Positions 6,491-8,332 of a stretch of DNA of 8,332 nucleotides are shown here, piece by piece. The notes beneath the pieces are model-generated. The model did no database searches, was not told the origin of the DNA, and was given only the letters and a program-made list of their open reading frames with translations. Within the stretch, counting starts at the first letter, position 1. Each line of letters opens with the position of its first letter. This stretch comes from Nitrospinota bacterium (GTDB lineage Bacteria; Nitrospinota_A; UBA7883): assembly GCA_029880775.1 (NCBI GenBank), contig JAOUNV010000055.1, forward strand, positions 1-8,332, read 5' to 3'. The position numbers and the translations under genes are program-made.

Positions 6491-8215
6491 TTGAAATTTT
6501 CCAAATTGTTCCTGCCGACGCTGAAGGAAACTCCGTCAGAGGCGGAGGTTATCAGCCACAAGTATATGCTGCGCGCGGGCCTGATCCGCAAGCTGGCGGC
6601 GGGGATATACTCCGTCATGCCGCTGGGGGTGCGGGTGCTGCGCAAAATAGAAAACATAATCCGCCAGGAGATGAACCGCGCTGGCGCCCAGGAGGTGTTT
6701 CTCCCTTCGATCCAGCCCTCCGAGCTGTGGCGCGAATCGGGCCGGTGGGACTTTTACGGCAAGGAGCTTTTGCGAGTGACAGACCGGCATGGTCGTGAAT
6801 TCTGCTACGGCCCCACCGCCGAGGAAGTGATCACCGACCTGGTGCGAAACGATGTCCGCTCATATCGCGACCTGCCGCTGAACCTGTATCAGATCCAGAC
6901 CAAGTTCCGCGACGAGATCCGCCCCAGGTTTGGTGTGATGCGCGGACGCGAGTTCTCCATGAAAGACGCATACAGTTTCGACGCTGACGAGGAGGGCGCC
7001 GAGGAAAGCTACCGCGCCATGAAGAAAGCTTACGAGGCGATCTTCCTCCGGTGCGGTCTGCGATTTTCCGCTGTGGAGGCGGACACGGGCCAGATCGGCG
7101 GCTCTTCCTCCCACGAATTCATGGTGTTGGCCGATTCCGGCGAGGACACCATCGTCCATTGCCAAAAATGCGGATACGCCGCAAACGTGGAGCGCTCCCG
7201 TCTGCCCCTCCCCCCCGTTTCGGCGGCCCCCCCGCCTCCCGCGCCGATGGAAGAGGTCGCCACTCCCGGCATGGGCGCCGTGGAAGATGTGGCGGAGTTT
7301 CTGAAGCGGGACACCACAGATTTCATAAAGACATTGATCTTCAAGACCGGGCTTAAGGAGAGGCCCCTGGTGGCGGCGCTGTGCCGGGGGGATCACGAGA
7401 TAAACCATGTGAAGCTGGCCCGGGCCATCGGCTGCGCGGAAGCCTCGCTGGCTGAAGAAGCTGACGTGGTGAAAGCCACCGGGGCGCCCGTGGGATTCGC
7501 CGGAGCGCCTGGGCTGGCCATCCCTGTGGTGGCGGATAACTGGGTCCGGAACATAGTGAACGCCGTCACCGGCGCCAACAAGGCGGACACGCATATCGTC
7601 AACGTCAACCCGGAGCGGGACTTCCCGGAGGGGACAGAGTGGGCGGATATCCGCCAACCGCAAGAGGGCGACCTTTGCCCGGAATGCGCCGCCGCCATGG
7701 GCCTGGCGAAGGGGATCGAGGTGGGGCATATCTTCAAGCTGGGGACCAAATATTCCGAGTCTATGAATGCCACTTTCCTGGACGCCGAAGGGGAAAAAAA
7801 GCCGATGATAATGGGATGCTTCGGCATCGGCGTGGGGCGCACCGCCGCCGCCGCTATAGAGCAGAACCATGACGATGACGGGATAATGTGGCCTATGGCC
7901 ATCGCTCCGTTCAAGGCCATTGTGCTACCTCTGAATATTAAAGACAGCGCGGTGATGGATGTGGCGGAGAGCATTTACCACAACCTGGATGACAGCGGGC
8001 TGGAGCCGCTGCTCGACGACAGGAACGCCAGGGCGGGAGTGAAGTTCAACGACGCGGACCTGATTGGAATACCGTTGCAGGTGATCGTGGGGAAAAAGGG
8101 CGTGGAGCAGGGGAAGGCGGAGATAAAGATTCGCGCCACCGGGGAGAAGCTGATGGTGGACATAGCCGAGACGCCCGCCAGGGTGGCCGAGCTGGTTAAA
8201 AAGTTCACTCCGTGA
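6491..8215 (+). CDS. proS: Prolyl-tRNA synthetase, bacterial type with editing insertion
   Basis: This cytoplasmic class II aminoacyl-tRNA synthetase charges tRNA-Pro with proline and clears mischarged Ala-tRNA-Pro. The 574 residues match the bacterial (ProS type) length. The N-terminus, with F-L-P-T-L-K-E (7-13) and M-L-R-A-G-L-I-R-K-L-A-A-G-I-Y (26-40), is highly typical and supports the TTG start. The G-P-T-A-E-E motif is at 107-112, motif 2 is F-R-D-E-I-R-P-R-F-G (139-148), and motif 3 centres on G-I-G-V-G-R-T (445-451). The YbaK-like editing insertion lies at about 225-400 and includes Lys280 at the position of the editing lysine. It is bordered by two Cys-x2-Cys pairs (224/227 and 396/399). 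The anticodon-binding domain is about 474-566. A Pro/Ala-rich linker (238-252), encoded by two runs of seven C, joins the catalytic and editing parts; the frame is intact across it. Confidence 0.98.
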   Translation: MKFSKLFLPTLKETPSEAEVISHKYMLRAGLIRKLAAGIYSVMPLGVRVLRKIENIIRQEMNRAGAQEVFLPSIQPSELWRESGRWDFYGKELLRVTDRHGREFCYGPTAEEVITDLVRNDVRSYRDLPLNLYQIQTKFRDEIRPRFGVMRGREFSMKDAYSFDADEEGAEESYRAMKKAYEAIFLRCGLRFSAVEADTGQIGGSSSHEFMVLADSGEDTIVHCQKCGYAANVERSRLPLPPVSAAPPPPAPMEEVATPGMGAVEDVAEFLKRDTTDFIKTLIFKTGLKERPLVAALCRGDHEINHVKLARAIGCAEASLAEEADVVKATGAPVGFAGAPGLAIPVVADNWVRNIVNAVTGANKADTHIVNVNPERDFPEGTEWADIRQPQEGDLCPECAAAMGLAKGIEVGHIFKLGTKYSESMNATFLDAEGEKKPMIMGCFGIGVGRTAAAAIEQNHDDDGIMWPMAIAPFKAIVLPLNIKDSAVMDVAESIYHNLDDSGLEPLLDDRNARAGVKFNDADLIGIPLQVIVGKKGVEQGKAEIKIRATGEKLMVDIAETPARVAELVKKFTP

Positions 8216-8332
8216 CTGTAGCCACCGGACTTTACGGATCACTCATCTCCGTTGTTCTCCCGGCCAGGGCCACGGAAGCCACGCTATTCCATGCGGCATT
8301 GGAGAGTGTCCTGGCGCAGACATACACAAACT
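8212..8332 (+). CDS. Glycosyltransferase family 2, N-terminal fragment (cut by window edge)
   Basis: A reading frame too short for ordinary ORF listing starts with GTG at 8212 and stays open to the right edge, giving 40 residues. It contains I-S-V-V-L-P-A-R (12-19) and then A-L-E-S-V-L-A-Q-T-Y (28-37). This pair of motifs is the first beta strand and following helix of GT-A fold family 2 glycosyltransferases, which move sugars from nucleotide donors onto polysaccharide, lipid or protein acceptors. The frame has a stop at 8197-8199, so GTG is the only usable start. The start overlaps the proS stop in GTGA, which implies translational coupling. The catalytic Asp residues lie outside the window, so acceptor and donor cannot be guessed. 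The N-terminal motif is short but very characteristic. Confidence 0.75.
   Translation, partial: MTVATGLYGSLISVVLPARATEATLFHAALESVLAQTYTN

Noticed and set aside
7210..7233. Two runs of seven C in proS, possible phase-variation or sequencing-error sites
   Set aside because: The frame is intact and both runs encode a Pro/Ala linker that varies in this family. A single sequence gives no evidence of slippage.
6860..7870. Long open frame on the minus strand opposite proS (336 codons)
   Set aside because: Its composition is that of a GC-rich shadow frame (many His, Arg, Gly), it shows no domain pattern, and the plus-strand proS is unmistakable over its full length.

Overview
The window is about 8.3 kb of moderately GC-rich bacterial chromosome, densely coded, with no mobile element, CRISPR array or RNA gene that I can see. 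Its contents are a translation gene pair (ribosomal protein L25 and peptidyl-tRNA hydrolase), a membrane pyrophosphatase, an orphan sensor kinase, a lipoprotein on the opposite strand, prolyl-tRNA synthetase and the start of a glycosyltransferase. The lipoprotein signal peptide, the L25/Ctc-type ribosomal protein and the K+-dependent ion-pumping pyrophosphatase fit a Gram-negative, probably anaerobic or energy-limited lineage such as one of the former Deltaproteobacteria, Nitrospinota or a relative. The phylum cannot be fixed by eye.

Layout. Positions 1-3191 (+) hold the 3' part of rplY, then pth, then hppA, with gaps of 27 and 24 bases; they look like one transcription unit. It ends in a textbook intrinsic terminator at 3223-3254. 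Position 3294-4682 (+) encodes a six-TM histidine kinase with no response regulator next to it. Convergent to it, 4679-6217 (-) encodes a 512-residue lipoprotein; the two genes share a palindromic CTAG that provides the stop codon of both. A 273-base divergent intergenic region (6218-6490) holds candidate promoters. Then follow proS (6491-8215, +, TTG start) and a family 2 glycosyltransferase whose GTG start overlaps the proS stop and which runs off the right edge.

How the genes relate. rplY and pth serve translation, and hppA recovers the energy of pyrophosphate made by reactions such as tRNA aminoacylation as an ion gradient. proS is a second translation gene, in a separate unit.

The most notable item is the minus-strand lipoprotein. 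Its N-terminal half reads as a double Cache (dCache) sensor domain of the kind found in chemoreceptors. Its C-terminal third carries the Thr-Cys-His spacing and flanking pattern of CheD, the chemoreceptor glutamine deamidase. CheD is a cytoplasmic enzyme, so a CheD-like domain fused to a Cache sensor and carried on a lipoprotein outside the cytoplasm would be an unusual architecture. The neighbouring sensor kinase is a possible but unproven partner.
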